Below are positions 21,624-33,818 of a stretch of DNA of 64,000 nt, piece after piece. The position numbers were made by a program, and so were the translations under genes. The DNA is taken from NCBI GenBank assembly GCA_963921195.1, contig OY992540.1:77551337-77615336 (forward strand). Reading direction: 5' to 3'. The notes beneath the pieces were generated by a model. It did not search any database and was not told the origin of the DNA. It saw only the letters and a list, made by a program, of their open reading frames with translations. Origin of the DNA: Pegoplata infirma. Taxonomy: Eukaryota; Arthropoda; Insecta; Diptera; Anthomyiidae. Position 1 is the first letter of the stretch; every line of letters starts with the position of its first letter.

Positions 21624-22295
21624 TTTTATACCCTCCAACTACAGTATAGGGGTATACTCACTTTGTCATTCCGTGTGTAACGCATCGAAATATCGGCCGG
21701 GGACCCCATAAAGTATATATATATTATTGATCAGTGATCGATTCTAAGACATTCTAGCGATGTCCGTCCGCCCGTCTGTCCGCCCGTCTGTCCGCCTGTC
21801 TGTCCGACCGTCTGTAGTTAACACGATACAGTCCAAAATAAAAGAGCTAGACTCCTCAAGTTTGGCACGAATATGTCTTATGGTTTTAGGCAGGTTGAGT
21901 TCGGAAATGGGCAAAATCGGACCAATCTGAAAAATATCAGTGTTTTACATGATTTTTTGTCTTTTTGTTTTACAAATGCAACATTTTTATGCTACTGGAA
22001 GTTCAAGGTCCTGCATTTAGACCCTGAAAATTAGAAAATGTCGTTTTTTCGGTCCGCCCCCGTAGGGCGTAGAATAAAAAAATTTTTAAATTATGATAAA
22101 CTTGCATTTCTTTAGTGCAAAAAGCATAAGAATGAATTTTTAAACACATATTCGAGGGGAAATTTGCCCCCCAATCACCACGCACCTCAAAAAAAAAAAA
22201 TGAAACGCACCTGCATTTTTTTTTATTTTTTTGCATGTTGGAGGGTATAAGTAAAAGATTCGGCACAGCCGAATTTAATACTTTTACTTGTTTTT
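21624..22295 (+). mobile_element. mini-me repeat, near complete
   Basis: TATACCCTCCAACTACAGTA, (TA)n at 21713-21726, the core at 21727-21762, and a long GTCC/GTCT/GTCCGC tract at 21762-21815 are present. The body contains TCCTCAAGTTTGGCACGAAT and GGGCAAAATCGGACCAA. The end is GTTGGAGGGTATAAGTAAAAG then TTCGGCACAGCCGAATTTAA. The TATACCC/GGGTATA pair forms a short terminal inverted repeat. Confidence 0.75.
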
Positions 22296-22739
22296 TTTAA
22301 ATTCGGTAGAAACTGGTCTAAAATTATTTTTTTATTAAAAAAGTATTAACATCACACTGCTAAGTTTTGGGTTTGGCAAAAATGAAGCGGAATACTAAAC
22401 TTCATAACCTACTGATGTATGGGCAAACACCGATTTTCGTCCGAAACCAAATATTCGGGGTCTGACCGAAAATAAAATGTAAATATTTCGTTTATATTTT
22501 TCTACTTTTGCAAATGAAGCTTATTCATTCTATTTAACCTGATAAGAAAATAATAAATTTTCAATATTAAATTTATGGTCAAACAAGTTTTAACTAGAAA
22601 TAGCAAATTCTTAGGAATTTTGTTTGGTTGTTTTTTTTTTTTTGCGGAACAACAAGCGATATACAAAATTAACTTTTATTAAGCCAGCCCAATATAAAAT
22701 TTTCCTATCCTGAGTCACTTTTGATTTTGAGATCATTTT

Positions 22740-22975
22740 GTGTCTCAGATTCTTAGAACTCAGGATCTGAGAGTTTTTCGCCTAGAAAAATTCTTAGATA
22801 CAGCGACAGAATTTTTTTTAAATTCTAAGAAATTTTGCTTTTGGAAAAATTCTAAGATTCTGAGACATTTTTTTTTCGAATAGAATAGAAAATTGTCGAG
22901 ACATTCTTCCGCAAAAAAATTCTCAGTTTCTAAAAACATCAAATTATTTATCAAATTCTCATACTTATTCTTAAA
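22740..22975. repeat. 35-36-bp minisatellite, decayed array 2
   Basis: Diverged units are recognisable from GTCTCAGATTCTTAGA, AGATTCTGAGACATTTTTTT and AAATTCTCAGTTTCTAA. The 22760-22978 minus-strand ORF reads through it. Confidence 0.5.
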
Positions 22976-23007
22976 CATTTGTTGTTGAATAAAAAATCGT
23001 AATCAAT

Positions 23008-23611
23008 TATTTTTATACCCTCCACTTTGTGATAGAGGGTATATATAAGTTTGTCATTCCGTTTGTAACTCATCGAAATATCGGTCTGGGACCCCATAAA
23101 GTATATATATTATTGATTAGTGATCGATTCTAAGACATTCTAGCGATGTCCGTCTGTCCGTCTGTCCGTCTGTCTGTGGAAATGGTGATCACGGACAAAA
23201 TATTGGACAGAGATGACTGAAACGTAACATATTTATTTGAAGTTCTCCCGAGAAGTTTGGTATTGCATTTGAGCAGTATCGGTTCAGCGGTTCAAAAGTT
23301 ATGAACGAAAATGTAAGGACACCTCAAAAATTTCAGTACATTCAACATAACCTAAAAATACAAAATGCTTTAATTCGCCTGCTGGTTGACATATGTGAAC
23401 ATAATTGAACACCAAATGGTATTTAAACAAGTACGAACATATTTAAAAAAAAAAAAAAAGACAAAAATCGCGGATTTTTTTTTTCGCCGAAATTTTTTTT
23501 TAAATTTATTTTTTTCCTTTTAAATAATGTTTTTTGCAATAATCTTTTTGAAATTGTGGAGGGTATCACTACATTCAGCAAGGCCGAATTTAACTTTTTT
23601 ACTTGTTTTAA
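23008..23611 (+). mobile_element. mini-me repeat, near complete
   Basis: From TATACCCTCCACTTTGTGAT through GTAACTCATCGAAATATCGG, (TA)n near 23103, core, GTCCGTCTGTCCGTCTGTCTG (about 23146-23167), GGTGATCACGGACAAAATAT, and the tail TTGTGGAGGGTATCACTACA .. AAGGCCGAATTTAACTTTTT. It can serve as a reference for the GGTGATCACGG variant and aligns with the minus-strand copy at 1899-2508. Confidence 0.75.
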
Positions 23612-23669
23612 TTGATTCAAGTAAAAATTTAATTTATTTTGTAACACCTCTAAATATCCATCTTGGTTC

Positions 23670-24966
23670 CACACACATTCAATTATTGGCTGAAAATTTT
23701 CAATTAAATCTATTTATCAACAATATTTAAATGAGTCAATCAATGGTTTGATTGAAATTTTTGTTATTTCCCGAGTAAAAATAATTTAATATGATGTTAT
23801 ATATTTTTATATAGTCATATTATTTTATATATGATCTTGTTTGACACTATGTCTAGTGAGATAAATTTATATAATAAATTTTAATGTGCGATTATTTTAA
23901 GATATCGCCATGCATAACTATATGTTGTAACATCTGGTCCCATGCATCATTTCAAATTGTTTTATATAAAATTTTATATGTCTCCATTATTTTTAAATTT
24001 TTTTAAAGTTTTTTCCAAGAATATATTTTTATTGCAAACATTTTCCAAGTGTTTTATATAAAATTTCATATGACTTCATATTTTTGTATTTTACTAAGTT
24101 TTTTCCAAGCACCACTTTTTTATCACGAATATTTTCTAAGTGTTTTATATAAAATTTTATATATGACTCCATCTTTTAAATTTTTTCTAAGTTTTTTCCA
24201 AGGAACATTTTTTTATCGCAAATAGTTTCTAAGTGTTTTATATACAATTTTATATGCCTCCAATTTTTTTAAATTTTTCTAAGTTTTTCCAAGGACAAAT
24301 GTTTTTGAAAATATTTTCTAAGTGTTTTATATAAAATTTAACATGACTCCATTTTTTAATTTTTTTTTTTTCAAAAACAACTTATTTTTATTATTTTAAT
24401 TTTTCAACTTTTTATTAAAACATAAAAAAACATCCGATTTATAAAATTGTATAAATTTTAATATAATTGGATATAATTTTATATCATTGGATTAGACCAA
24501 AACTCGTATCAAAGTCGATATAAAGTTATATAATATTCGATCAAATCTTATGAAACCATTTTTCGTATAAGATTATATCAAAATAGACGCGAACCCATAT
24601 TAAATTATATATTGCGTCATATCATTTTTTTTATTCGGGTTTCTTTAACTGTCGAATTACAAATTTTCAACATACCAAAATTTTTTCGCTTCAATTTATT
24701 TAAATACATTAATTCAAAAATGTACAATTTTGTCATAAGCTTACAATTCATTCGTTAAATCAATCATTATTTTGATTGACTATAAATAAAAAATTTATCA
24801 AATTTGTAATGAAAATCGAAAAGATGTTTGTTTGAAAAAATATTCAATTAATCACCTACAATTTGATGATTGGTATAACAATTTTCTTAATGGGAGGAAT
24901 TTCAATCAAAAAATTGCTTGAATCCGCGTTTTTGTTGATTAAAATTCGTTTCAAATTTTTTCTGTG
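23670..24966 (-). mobile_element. MITE family I, copy 1, interrupted by a CCCGAG element
   Basis: Relative to copies 2 and 3 this one is reversed. It contains AAATGAGTCAATCAATGGTT, ACTGTCGAATTACAAATTTT and AATCAATCATTATTTTGATT, and ends TTTTTTCTGTGG. Its neighbours are mini-me fragments. The reading is unbroken in the copy at 28008-28480, which reveals the insertion point at 23770. Confidence 0.6.
23770..24639. mobile_element. MITE with CCCGAGTAAAAA ends and a 3-bp TTT duplication
   Basis: Left end CCCGAGTAAAAATAATTTAA and right end (reverse complement) CCCGAATAAAAAAAATGATA. TTT flanks both sides (23767-23769 and 24640-24642), and the uninterrupted copy of family I has TTT once there. Inside, TGTTTTATATAAAATTTTAT and TTTTCTAAGTTTTTTCCAAG alternate in about five tandem units of roughly 70 bp (24010-24360). 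Confidence 0.65.
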
Positions 24967-25781
24967 GATATACGATCGCCATAATCTGTGTATCTGTTAA
25001 AAAAACGCTAACATTCAAAAGACAACTTAACCTACAGCAAAACGGTGTCGCTCGATCTGAAATCCACTATGTCGTGACTGGTGAAAACCGGACATATCAA
25101 TTAAATTTCTTTGTGTAAAGTAATATTTCTTTCTGTAAAGGAAAATTATCAGATTCTAAAATTGTTCTTATTTTTTAACAGAAAAATACTTGGATTTCAT
25201 TCAATACTAATTTCCATAAATTTACACAAAAAACAGTTACACCAAATTTTGTTTCATAATTTCTGGTTTCAAATTACCTTGAATTGTTGGCTATTTTAAT
25301 TTCGAATGTGCTTAAAGTTCTACAACAGCGATTTTAAAATTGAAAATAAACACATTAATTGTTTTTAGTTTTATTATTTAATTAGCTGCAATGCCCGGTT
25401 TTTAGCGGGTTTATTTAAATTTGGAAAATATTAGAAATTGAATATTTGATAAAAAATTATAAAATTATTTTTTAATAAATATAAAATTTGTTAAAGAGAA
25501 ATGAAAGACGTGGAAACTTAACGAAATCCCATTCGAACGAGATTTAAGCATTGATTGTAATTCGGAAAATACATTAAAATCACGCAGATTCGGTCAGACA
25601 AATATTCGATGTTGAAAAAAAAATGTTTTGATATTCCCCAACAGGCAAATTAATGATGTGTACAAAAAAAGTTCATAAAAACTGGCAAAAATTCCCAAAA
25701 ATATGCTTTTAAAGCAGAATACTAGCGAAATATGCAAAAATATGTATTATCAGCAAAATATGCAAAAATTTCCACTAACGA
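24967..25781. other. mini-me scrap and unassigned AT-rich DNA
   Basis: GATATACGATCGCCATAATC with CGCTAACATTCAAAAGACAA (24965-25030) is a degenerate mini-me piece. The rest has no ORF of coding character. Words such as AAATATGCAAAAAT near 25690-25765 resemble the interior of the hAT element at 48824 but show no ends. Confidence 0.35.
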
Positions 25782-26271
25782 ACACAGAAAAAATAGAAAA
25801 CTATCAACAAATACGCGGATTTAATTAATTTTTTAATTGAAACTCCTCCGATGAAGAAAATTGTAATATCAATCATCAAATTGTAATTGATTAATTTATT
25901 TTTTTTTTAATTAATCTTTTTCGATTTTGATCAAAAATTTTATAAATTTTTTATTTATAGTCAATTAAAATAATGATTGATTTAACAAATAAATTTGAAG
26001 CTTATGGAAAAATTATGAAGAAATTCATATTTTTTGCTTTCCAATATGTTGCCGACAATAACAAAAAGTAAAACCCTAGTATAAAGTATATTTTTGAATT
26101 AATGTATTCAAATAAATTGAAGTGAAAAAAAATTTAGTAAGTTGAAAATTTGTAATTTGATAGTTAAAAAAAAAATAACAAACATTTTGATCAAAACAAT
26201 AATTGACTCATTCAAATTTTGTTGATCAATAGATTTAATTGAAATTTTTTATCCAATAATTTTTTGTGTGT
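25782..26271 (+). mobile_element. MITE family I, copy 2
   Basis: Left end ACACAGAAAAAATAG, right end AATAATTTTTTGTGTGT. The interior words AATCATCAAATTGTAATTGA and CAATTAAAATAATGATTGAT are shared with copies 1 and 3 and are partly self-complementary. Non-coding. Confidence 0.6.
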
Positions 26272-26340
26272 ATACTTGTGTATTCCCCCGTATCGAGTTT
26301 CATTTTATTTTTGTTTTTACTTCATAAATATTTTTTTTTT

Positions 26341-26420
26341 TAATATTCGGCTTTGTCTTTGGTTTAGCCGAATAGTAGAAATTTAGCCGAATATTCGGCT
26401 ACGGCTTCGGCCAAAAAAAT
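26341..26420. mobile_element. Scrap of the TTCGGCC hAT family
   Basis: AATATTCGGCTTTGTC, AGCCGAATAGTAGAAATTTA and CGAATATTCGGCTACGGC match the right subterminal region of the complete element at 43993-44304. No terminus is present. Confidence 0.5.
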
Positions 26421-27159
26421 TTTAAAACAATTTTGTTAATCAAGTCTGTTTAATTGTTATTACAAATCAAAATTAGTTATTCAATATTTTTCTAAAGGAT
26501 TCTGATGATGGAAAAATTAGGGATATCCCTGAAAAGACCTCGAACTAGAATAAACACTTTTTCATTATTCTTTTATTCTATTACTTTTTGCTTTATTGGT
26601 TCTTATGTGCTAAATGATAAGTTCTTATAGTTCGAATGTTAGAACAAACAAATTGTAAATAACTTTTATATATAGACTTTCATTGTTTCTATAATTTTTG
26701 TTAATTATACTTCTCAAACTTTATGTAACACAAATATGGAAATGTGTAATAACAATTTGTTGTTTATTTTTAGCGTAATAACAGTAAACAAATGAAAACC
26801 GAAATTGTATGTGATGTCACACCGTTAAAATTAAATAAATTTAATTAAAATGAAGTTATTAGACCAAAAAAATAATAACAAAAACCCACATGTAGAATAT
26901 TTTTTTTAATTTTTATTTTCTCTTCTTTTACACAGAAATAAATATATGGAAATCAAAATCAAAAAAACTAATCGTTGACAACAAATTTCTAGTTCAACAA
27001 CATTTTCAATTAAATCAACAATTCACATTGTTAATGTGACAAAATTTAAATTTTATTTCCAATTAAACGTATCAATCATGAAATCATTGTTAAAAAACGC
27101 AAAAAATGCACAAACTACAAAAGTCGTTGTTGTATTGACGAAATCCAATGCACAGAACA
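26421..27159. other. Probably single-copy AT-rich DNA
   Basis: No repeat structure or gene recognised. The window's repeat families are absent here, so this may be host intron or spacer. Confidence 0.35.
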
Positions 27160-27315
27160 TGCATGAAATTAATTGTATTAACAATGCAACTAATTGTATT
27201 AACAATGAAATTAGTTGTATTAACAATAAAATTAATTGTATTAACAATTCAATTAATTGTATTAACAATGAAATTAATTGTATTTACAATGCAATTAATT
27301 GCATTAACAATTTTT
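27160..27315. repeat. 21-bp minisatellite (ATTAATTGTATTAACAATGAA)n
   Basis: About seven units with changes such as GCAACT or TTCAAT for GAAATT. The 21-bp period keeps all frames open on both strands. That explains three overlapping ORFs here, including one encoding a seven-residue repeat INCINNE (27036-27341). No promoter or start context supports translation. Confidence 0.85.
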
Positions 27316-28007
27316 TTTTTAATGTTTTAGACATTGTGTAGGGTATTAACAAATTCTCTCAAGTACAATTTAAATATTTTTACTGGTTTCATTTTGGCAT
27401 TTGGAAACTAAAAATTTTATAATTTAAACAAATTCTTTATTATATTTTTCACACTTTGGTCAATATGTTGTTGTTCTAAATAAAAATGTTGTTTATTTAA
27501 CAAAAAATACAAATCAAATTAAGTAATCTAGAATAATAATAAACAGGAACTTGGAAAAATTATTTTTCATGTTTCTGTTTGAATTTTAATGTAATTGAAA
27601 ATCTTAGATATGGATTTTGTTTAAATTGAAATTTTTGTTAAACATTTTGTTTTTGTGTTTTTAAGAAAAAGGGTGTGTTTGTTTCCTCTAAAGTATGGGT
27701 ATGATTAAACATTAGTTTAGCGGTTTTTTTCATTTGGTTTACATGTTGCTTGTACTTGTTGTTGGCCTATGTTGTTTAATGTTGTTGGTAAAAATAAAAA
27801 AAAAAAACATTTGTATGGTCAGCCTCAAAAATGTATACAAATTGAAAAATAAAATTATTAAGGCTAATCACTTCCGATGGGATTGTATAAATTTTTTATA
27901 TCAAATGTTCTATATTAAATTTGTGGAAGTTTTGATATTCTAAATAGTTTAAAATTTATACATCAAAAGATAAATTTAAATTTAACCGATATTATTTACT
28001 TCACTGA
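27316..28007. other. Probably single-copy AT-rich DNA
   Basis: No gene or repeat ends recognised. The 27734-27943 ORF has a hydrophobic start but its composition is that of random AT-rich sequence. Confidence 0.35.
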
Positions 28008-28480
28008 ACAGAAAAAATTTTAAACGAATTTCAATCAACAAAAACGAGAATTCAATCAATTTTTTGATTGAAATTCATCTAATCTAAAATTTTTTTACAC
28101 CAATCATCAAATTGTAGGTGATTGACAATTTTTTCAATCAAACATTTTTTCGATTTTGATTAAAAATTTGATCATTTTTTTATTTATAGTAAATCAAAAT
28201 AATGATTGATTTAACAAATGAATTGTAAGCTTATGACAAAATTATCAAAAATTTTATCTTTTTTGCTTTCCAATTAGTTGCCAACAATAAAAAGAAGTAA
28301 AACTCGATTATTTTTTATAATTTTGAATTAATCTATTCAAACAAATAATGCGAAAAAATCTAATATGTTGAAAATATGTAATTCGACAGTTAAAGAAAAT
28401 AATAAATTGATTGACTCATTTAAATTTTGTTGATCAATAGATTTAATTGAAAATTTTTAGCCAATAATTTTGTGTGTGTA
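28008..28480 (+). mobile_element. MITE family I, copy 3 (uninterrupted)
   Basis: It starts ACAGAAAAAATTTTAAACGA and ends CCAATAATTTTGTGTGTGT. It contains GAATTTCAATCAACAAAAAC, ACCAATCATCAAATTGTAGG and ATTCGACAGTTAAAGAAAAT. It serves as the empty-site reference for the insertion in copy 1. Confidence 0.6.
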
Positions 28481-28599
28481 TGAAATCAAATAGTCCCCGT
28501 TGTAAAAAATGTACAATTGAAATCTTTGTTTAACAATTGATGTTTGTTGAATTGAAATTGACAATTTTCGAATTAAAAATGTTCTTTATCAAATTACAA

Positions 28600-29809
28600 T
28601 TTTACTATTTTTTAAAATTTTTTGAAAAAAAAATATTGTAATTTTCCAATCTTAAAATCATTTCTACTGCTCAAATGGTGCGCCTTAAAGGGGTCATTTA
28701 TAAGACCGACCCCTGTAATTTTTACGCTATCTCCAATTTCTAAGGGGGCTTCCACACAAAACGACATTTTTTAAAATTTGCTCCAACCGCTCTAACTGCC
28801 CTAATAGTGCCCTTATAGCAACAAAATGTATGACCGACCTACAATATTTTTTTAGTCCAAACATTTTCTCTGCACACCTACCCCCTATCTTTAACTATTA
28901 AGGCGGTCCCCATACAATTTTTTTTATTTTTTGTAAATTTGTTTTAGGGTAAAAATCTCGGACGCACCATTGGACCGGCAGAAGCTGATTAAATAAAACA
29001 AATTTACAAAAAATAAAAAAAAATGTATGGGGACCGCCTTAACAGTTAGAGATAGAGGGTAGGTGTGTTCAGAGAAAATGTTTGGACTTAAAAAAATATT
29101 GTGGGTCGTTCATACATTTTGTTGCTCTAAGGGCACTATAAGGGCAGTTAGAGCGGTTGGAGCAAATTTTAAAAATTTCGTTTTGTGTGGGAGCCCCCTT
29201 AGAAATTGGAGATAGGGAATTAGTTTGTTCTAAAGAAATGTTAAGACGTAAAAATTAATGGAGGTCGGTCTTATAAATGACCCCTCTATGACGCACCACT
29301 GGAGCAGTAGAAATGATTTTAAGATTGGAAAATGACAATAAATTTTTTTCAAAAAATTTAAAAAAATGGTAATAATCGTTATCCCACGATCCTCCTGGGC
29401 AAAAAATTTGTAGAATCGATAGAAGTTTTACACAAAAAAATTTCAAAAAAATCGAAGAGTACAAACATTTTCAAAAATGAGATTTAAATTTTTAAACTTA
29501 AAAATCGCATACTGGAGCGCTTTTAAGAATTATTTGGGATTTTTTTATTTAAAGTACGTAAAAAAAATTTTTTTTGAAAAAAAAAAAAAATTGAAATTTG
29601 GACCATTATTGAAGAAGTTATGAGTAAAAGAAGTTTGAATAAAGGAACAAACTACCAATTTTAAAAAATTCGATATCTTTTGAACGGGTCATCAAAAAAA
29701 TCTGAAAATTTACCACGAAGGAGTTTTCGAAGGGTACTAAAAACTGTAAACAAATTGGGAAAATCTAAAAAAAAGTTTCAAAGTGTCCGATTTGACATGG
29801 AATGCCCCA
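28600..29809. mobile_element. Foldback family E, copy 4 (hairpin centre visible)
   Basis: A shortened left arm (28600-28945) meets the right arm (28965-29809) head to head. CGGTCCCCATACAATTTTTT (28904-28923) is mirrored by ATGTATGGGGACCGCCTTAA (29023-29042). The right arm continues through the usual modules to TTTGACATGGAATGCCCC. The 29255-29464 ORF is arm sequence. Confidence 0.75.
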
Positions 29810-30107
29810 TATATATTATTGATCCATGATCGATTCTAAGACATTCTGTGAATGTCCGTCTGTCTGTAGATGGCACGATACAGTCCAAAATAAAATAGCT
29901 AGCCTCCTGCAATTTGGCATGAATATGTCTTATGGTCCTAGGCAGGTTAAGTTTGTAAATGGGCAAAATCGGTTTAGGGGGAAAAAAGTTCCCTCTTGAA
30001 GAACTGAACCAACCTCTGAAAAAATACTCTTTTTTTACATGTTTTTTGTATTTTTGTATTATATTTATCGGGATTGGAATTTGCTCTCAACGTCCCCCAC
30101 TGACCCC
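29810..30107 (+). mobile_element. mini-me fragment
   Basis: ATATATTATTGATCCATGAT, CGATTCTAAGACATTCTG, GTCCGTCTGTCTG and GGCACGATACAGTCCAAAAT are present, then AATGGGCAAAATCGG. It is cut where the next full copy starts. Confidence 0.6.
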
Positions 30108-30790
30108 TTTTTATACCCTCCAACTACAGTATGGGGGTATACTCACTTTGTCATTCCGTTTGTAACGCATCGAAATATCGGTCGGGACCCCATAAAGTGT
30201 ATATATTATTGATCTATGATCGATTCTAAGACTTTTCTAGAATGTCCGTCCGTCCGTCTGTATAAGACACGATGCAGTCCAAAATAAAAGAGATAGACTC
30301 CTTAAGTTTGGCAGGAATATATCTTTTGGTTCTAGGCAGTTTAAGTTTGTAAATGGGCAAAATCGGACCAGGGGGAAAAAAGTTCCCCCTTGAAGAACTT
30401 AACTAACCTCTGAAAAACACCATATTTTCACAGGTTTTTTTGTATTTTTGTTAAGCAAATAAAACAATTTGATGCCAGAAAAAGTTCAAGGTCCTGCACT
30501 TGAACATAGGAAATAAAAAAAAAAAGTTTTTTTTGCCCGCCCCCCTTTTGTGGGCGTGAATTTTAAAAATGTTTTTAAATAATGATAAAATTGTATTACT
30601 TTAGCTCAAAAAGTATAATAAATAAATTTTAAAACACTTACCGCATGGGTTTATGTGTCCCCCAATGACCCCTTCTGACCCCCCCCCCCCAAAAAAAAGC
30701 CCCTGCAATTTTTTTTTTATATTTTTTTTATATGTTGGAGGGTATTATAGATTCGGCACAGCCGAATTTAACACTCTCACTTGTTTTAAT
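30108..30790 (+). mobile_element. mini-me repeat, complete
   Basis: TATACCCTCCAACTACAGTA to TTGGAGGGTATTATAGATTC, then GGCACAGCCGAATTTAACAC and TCTCACTTGTTTT. The core lies at about 30208-30260. The body has CCAAAATAAAAGAGATAGAC, a C10 run near 30680 and GGGCGTGAATTTT. This is a good reference for the GACACGATGCAGTCC variant. Confidence 0.75.
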
Positions 30791-31175
30791 TAAAATTGAT
30801 ATTTTTCGAATTACAATTGATCTTTTTCGAACTTCAATTAATCTTTTTCGAATTAAAATTGATCTTTTTCGAATTACAATTGATCTTTTTTGAATAACAA
30901 GTGACCTTTTTGAATTACATTCGATTTTTTTCGAATAGCAATTGATCTTTTTCGAATTTGACTTGATCTTTTTCGAATAACCTTTGATGTTTTTCGAATA
31001 TTAATTAATCTTTTACGAAATACAATTGATCGTATTCAAACTACAATTGATCTTTATCGAATACTATTGTTCTTTTTTGAATTACAAATAGAATCTTCGA
31101 ACTACAATTAAAATTTTCGAATAAAAAATGTAGTTTTCAAATTACAAGAAGAATATTCAAACTACAATTGTTTTT
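30790..31175. repeat. Degenerate 22-25-bp tandem repeat (AATTACAATTGATCTTTTTCG)
   Basis: About fifteen units of AATTACAATTGATCTTTTTC-type sequence, increasingly diverged toward 31170. The sequence immediately after ends the family with ACTACAATTG. Confidence 0.75.
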
Positions 31176-31850
31176 TTTGGGCTAGGTCGCGTTTTAGAGT
31201 TAAATCGGGTCTAATGTGCATATTGTAAAACCTCCGCTCTTTAAAGTGTTAATCTTATTCCAGTATCATCATATGTGTGTAAATGTTTAAGAATTATTAT
31301 TTACAAATTATTACGTATTTATTTCTGCATTTTACAGATGAAAATAATCTCTTGCTTTAGGGATTTGTCGGCATTCCAAACAATTTGCCACCGTCTCAAA
31401 TTGGCCATCGTCTGTCAAACATACATATTATACAACAAACAATACGCATGTATGCCTGTTTTGGGTTTTATTTTTTTTAACGTTGCTGTTTACTATACTT
31501 TACTTTTACTAAACGACTACTTGTGATAGAAACGTGTGATTGCACATTAATCACAGATGTTGCCACAAATGCATACATATTTATGATTACCTAAGCACAT
31601 TTTAGGTATACGATGTGATATGAGATGAAACATATGCGACGACTGCTGACTTTTTGAGTGTAATTTGAGTAAATATAACTAAGGCGTAAGGATTCAAAAG
31701 CAGTTTAGACTTTAACCGGGTCTTGTTATCAATTCTCTTAGAACAAAACCAAAATTAATTCTTAAACTAGATCTTTCCAGATTAACTAGATCTTTCCAGA
31801 TTAATATAACTTTTTCCAGAACTAAATTTAAGAGTTTCAGAACTAGTTTT
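31176..31850. other. Probably single-copy DNA
   Basis: Composition is less extreme than average at 31360-31460. No coding exon is convincing; the 83-codon ORF at 31275-31526 has no recognisable domain. CTAGATCTTTCCAGATTAA occurs twice in tandem near 31767-31803. Confidence 0.35.
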
Positions 31851-31854
31851 ACAC

Positions 31855-32105
31855 ATAAAAAAATGTCCAATGAACGACTTTCGTAGTATTAATGAACAAA
31901 TTCATACAATTTATTAACTTTTTCATAATACTTATAAACTTTTTCATAGTATTTATGAATAAATCGTAATATGTGAAATTTAAGAACTATTTAACATTTT
32001 TCATAAATAATATGAAAAAGTTCAAAAATTTAATGAAAAAGGTTATAATTTTTATGTATTTGTTCATAAATACTATGAATTTCGTTCATTGGCAAATATA
32101 TATTT
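31855..32105. mobile_element. TTCATAAATA palindromic MITE, copy 1
   Basis: GTCCAATGAACGACTTTC at the left is mirrored by GAATTTCGTTCATTGGC at the right, with ATGAA/TTCAT words between in both orientations. It resembles 35272-35865 and the region 46252-46480. Confidence 0.5.
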
Positions 32106-32421
32106 TTTGAGTAGTAGAATCTGCTAATCTTGGTTTGACTTAAAATTCGTAAGACCAAATGTTAAACTGTTTGTAAAACGTAATTTGTTTTTTTCCTTTT
32201 AAAGCCTTGATTGTGTTTAGTCTTTAAAGTGTGTAAAGTATTTAGTTTTCACACACAATTTAGAAGATTATATGATATTTTGTTTATGTCTAAGAAAAAA
32301 AAAGAAGTAACAAAATAATAATTTATGATATTTATTTATGAATTATGATGGGGTTGGTTTTTTTTTATGATTTTTTTATGCTGAGATTGTAAAAAAACAT
32401 AAAGAATTTTTCGTTAACTAT

Positions 32422-33818
32422 ACACTCAAAATAATACATTAGTAGATTTACTAATTTTTTTTTGCTAATGCTGGTTAGCTAACTTTTAGCAAATTTTTAG
32501 TTGAGATTATCATGTTAGCAAAAATATCTTGTAAACTTCATTTAGCGCATTAGCAATTTTAAACAAATTTTGAGCTAATTTTTTTTTGCTAAATTCAAAA
32601 TTGAGTTGACCAAATTTTTATAAGCTTTTTTGCTAATATTAGCAAAAATAAATGGTAAATTTTTTGTTATTTTCAAAAAATTAAATTGGCGCTATCTCGG
32701 AAACTAAGCCAGATAGAGCGAAATGGAGGCCATTTTTGGTTCTCGGGTATCACCAGTCCTCTTCACATGTGTGGACTCTAATGGGTTCTAACTTTGGATC
32801 CAAAAAAGTTAGCATTCCCGAAAATTTTAAAATGCTCATATCTCGGTAAATATTGCCGACACAACAAAAAGTCCAAAAGCATTTTTGTAGCTCTCAATAC
32901 GTAGAACAAGACCGCAAAATAATCAAAAGCTCTCGGAGTAATATTTTTGAAGTTATCGAGTTTTGTAATTCTCAAAACCCCGGTGGTCCTCTAAAATCAC
33001 GTATATCAAAAACTAAGCAAGGTAGAGAGAAACGGACACAAATTTTGGATCAAAAACTATGACGATTTTTAAGGAACCCAACTAGGTCTAGGCCCATCGG
33101 GGTCTGGACCTTTCGGGTCCGAACCCAATGGGGTCCTCAAATGTGTATGAACTAACAAGGGAAGTCTCCCTAGTAGATCAGAAAAAATAAAGGGACACGT
33201 ATTTTTTTTAGCGGCCCAAATTCATATTTAGGGGGTAAAACGGTGGGGGAAGACAAGGCCATTTTTCAGTTTTTTTCGTTTATCTCCTATATTATGCAAA
33301 GAAACCTAGTCATGTTACATACCAAATGAAAGGTCTTTGCACATGCACAACTTTTCGTCATATTGAGTAAAATACCAAAATTTTAGGATATTTTTGTTAA
33401 TAAGTCAAAAAATATTAACTTCTTTGGCCCGTTGTTAGCACCACGTGATAGGTATTTTTAATACCTTTAATCTGATACCACACATGCCTATATTAATTTT
33501 GTTTTAATAGGCGTAAATCGTAAAAAACTGAAAAAGGTCAATTTCCCCCATACAAATCGACCCCCCAAAAAAAATGAGTTTGGGCCGCTAAAAAAAATAC
33601 GTTTCGTTTTTAACAACATATCCAAATTTCATGAAGATCGGAGGGTGACACCAGGGAGACTTCCCTTGTAAGTTGAAATAAAAAATATTTCAGTTAACTA
33701 ATTTTTGGCAAAACATTTTTGCTAACTGTACCAAAAAAATTGTGGGTTCAAAATCAGTAAATTTTCTTGTAGGTTTACAAGCTTTTTTTGCTAACATTAC
33801 AGTTTTTTTTTGAGTGTA
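32422..33818. mobile_element. Palindromic MITE with CACTCAAAATAA ends and GCTAA words, with nested insertion
   Basis: It starts CACTCAAAATAATACATTAG and ends TTTTTTTTTGAGTG, with TA on both outer sides. Words like TTTTTTGCTAA/TTAGCAAAAA fill 32455-32660 and 33700-33800. The centre holds a block with GGCGCTATCTCGGAAACTAA (about 32690-33150) and the nested foldback 33151-33673. No gene. Confidence 0.55.
33151..33673. mobile_element. Foldback family H, copy 1
   Basis: Ends are ACTAACAAGGGAAGTCTCCC and (reverse complement) ACTTACAAGGGAAGTCTCCC. Interior arms mirror each other: CCATTTTTCAGTTTTTTTCG against GTAAAAAACTGAAAAAGGTC. The second copy is at 50282-50874. TGA flanks both sides here, a possible 3-bp duplication not reproduced in the second copy. 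Confidence 0.65.

Noticed and set aside
27036..27341. 101-codon ORF encoding a repetitive INCINNE peptide, with ORFs also open in other frames
   Set aside because: The 21-bp tandem repeat has a period divisible by three and lacks stops, which opens several frames on both strands. Nothing supports translation.
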